Assembly: GCA_024640245.1 (NCBI GenBank)
Contig: JAHEFH010000010.1
Span: 1 to 35,372, forward strand
Source of the DNA: Paracoccaceae bacterium
GTDB taxonomy: Bacteria; Pseudomonadota; Alphaproteobacteria; Rhodobacterales; Rhodobacteraceae
Length of the DNA stretch: 35,372 nt
Direction: 5' to 3'
Made by a program: the position numbers and the translations under genes. Shown in pieces: positions 35,122 through 35,372 of this stretch (its first letter is position 1; each line of letters opens with the position of its first letter). A model generated the notes under the pieces. It did not search any database, had not been told where the DNA came from, and saw only the letters and a program-made list of their open reading frames with translations.

Positions 35122-35372
35122 CTAGATAGTATCGCCAGCGGCAATGTCGGCTGAAAGGGCTATTGTCCATTCGACCCTGTCGCCACCGGCGTCGGGATGG
35201 GCCAGGATCAGGCCAGCGGCTTGCTCTCCGATGGCGTATCGGTGGGCATCGGTTGTGGCGAGCTTGCGTGGCAAACCGTTCAGGATCTCCAGATTGTTGA
35301 ATCCTGCCAGTGCCAAATCGTCCGGCACCGAAATGCCCTCTGCCAGACAGTGCATCAATCCACCAACCGACA
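35122..35372 (-). CDS. LacI-family transcriptional regulator, C-terminal part (cut by window end)
   Basis: The last 82 or so residues of a LacI/GalR-type regulator; the rest lies beyond the window edge. Visible landmarks are LMHCLAEGISVPDDLALAGFNNLEI, which is the end of the ligand-binding fold, and LATTDAHRYAIGEQAAGLIL, the C-terminal helix of the dimer interface. It would bind a sugar-type effector. Whether it controls the CRTAC1 pair, or genes further right, cannot be seen. It is transcribed towards the CRTAC1 gene, with the two stops 15 bases apart. Confidence 0.85.
   Translation of the reverse strand, partial: SVGGLMHCLAEGISVPDDLALAGFNNLEILNGLPRKLATTDAHRYAIGEQAAGLILAHPDAGGDRVEWTIALSADIAAGDTI

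Overview
The window looks like a chromosomal segment of an alphaproteobacterium, most likely of the Rhodobacterales (Roseobacter/Rhodobacter group). This is inferred from gene content and order: a membrane-anchored cytochrome c next to pheA, the block nudC / SRP RNA / dnaX / ybaB / recR, a divergent hemE/hemC pair near hemF, a zur-znuCB operon facing znuA, and several ABC importers. No integrase, transposase, phage gene or CRISPR array is visible, so this is mostly ordinary core and transport gene content.

Layout. 1-2640: tRNA-Arg(ACG) and an orphan hybrid histidine kinase with two receiver domains, preceded by a 354-base gap holding a possible 60-codon coupled ORF. 2995-8701: yejABEF-type peptide importer on the minus strand (binding protein, two permeases, double ATPase), with overlapping genes. 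8820-10345: cytochrome c552/cy-type gene with a clear terminator, divergent from pheA. 10356-14446: nudC, then the plus-strand small SRP RNA with its own promoter, dnaX, ybaB/ebfC and recR. 14443-19407: a DMT-family exporter, hemF, a YqaA-like membrane protein, a 383-base gap with a perfect palindrome, then divergent hemE and hemC. 19469-19554: tRNA-Leu(TAA). 19562-22609: zinc uptake locus, zur-znuC-znuB on the minus strand and znuA on the plus strand, sharing a palindromic Zur-box candidate that overlaps both predicted -10 elements. 22610-26566: a quaternary-amine (ProXWV-like) importer whose operon appears to end in a diheme cytochrome c. 26798-27271: a DM13-domain protein. 27332-30601: a xylFHG-like sugar importer with a single-domain ATPase, facing a ROK-family regulator across a 21-bp operator-like palindrome. 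32039-35106: a MauG/DUF1111-type diheme oxidoreductase translationally coupled to a CRTAC1-type (FG-GAP/ASPIC-UnbV) exported protein, both directly behind the ROK regulator. 35122-35372: the C-terminal end of a LacI-family regulator cut by the window edge.

How it fits together. Many genes serve solute uptake (peptides, zinc, quaternary amines, pentose-type sugar) under local regulators. Heme biosynthesis genes (hemF, hemE, hemC) sit in the same window as three c-type cytochrome/diheme genes. The least explained parts are the ROK-DUF1111-CRTAC1 gene string and the diheme cytochrome in the quaternary-amine transport operon. These are the best candidates for something not yet described. Starts were adjusted from the longest ORF wherever a ribosome binding site, an overlap or family length supported it; all functions are from motif recognition by eye, not database search.
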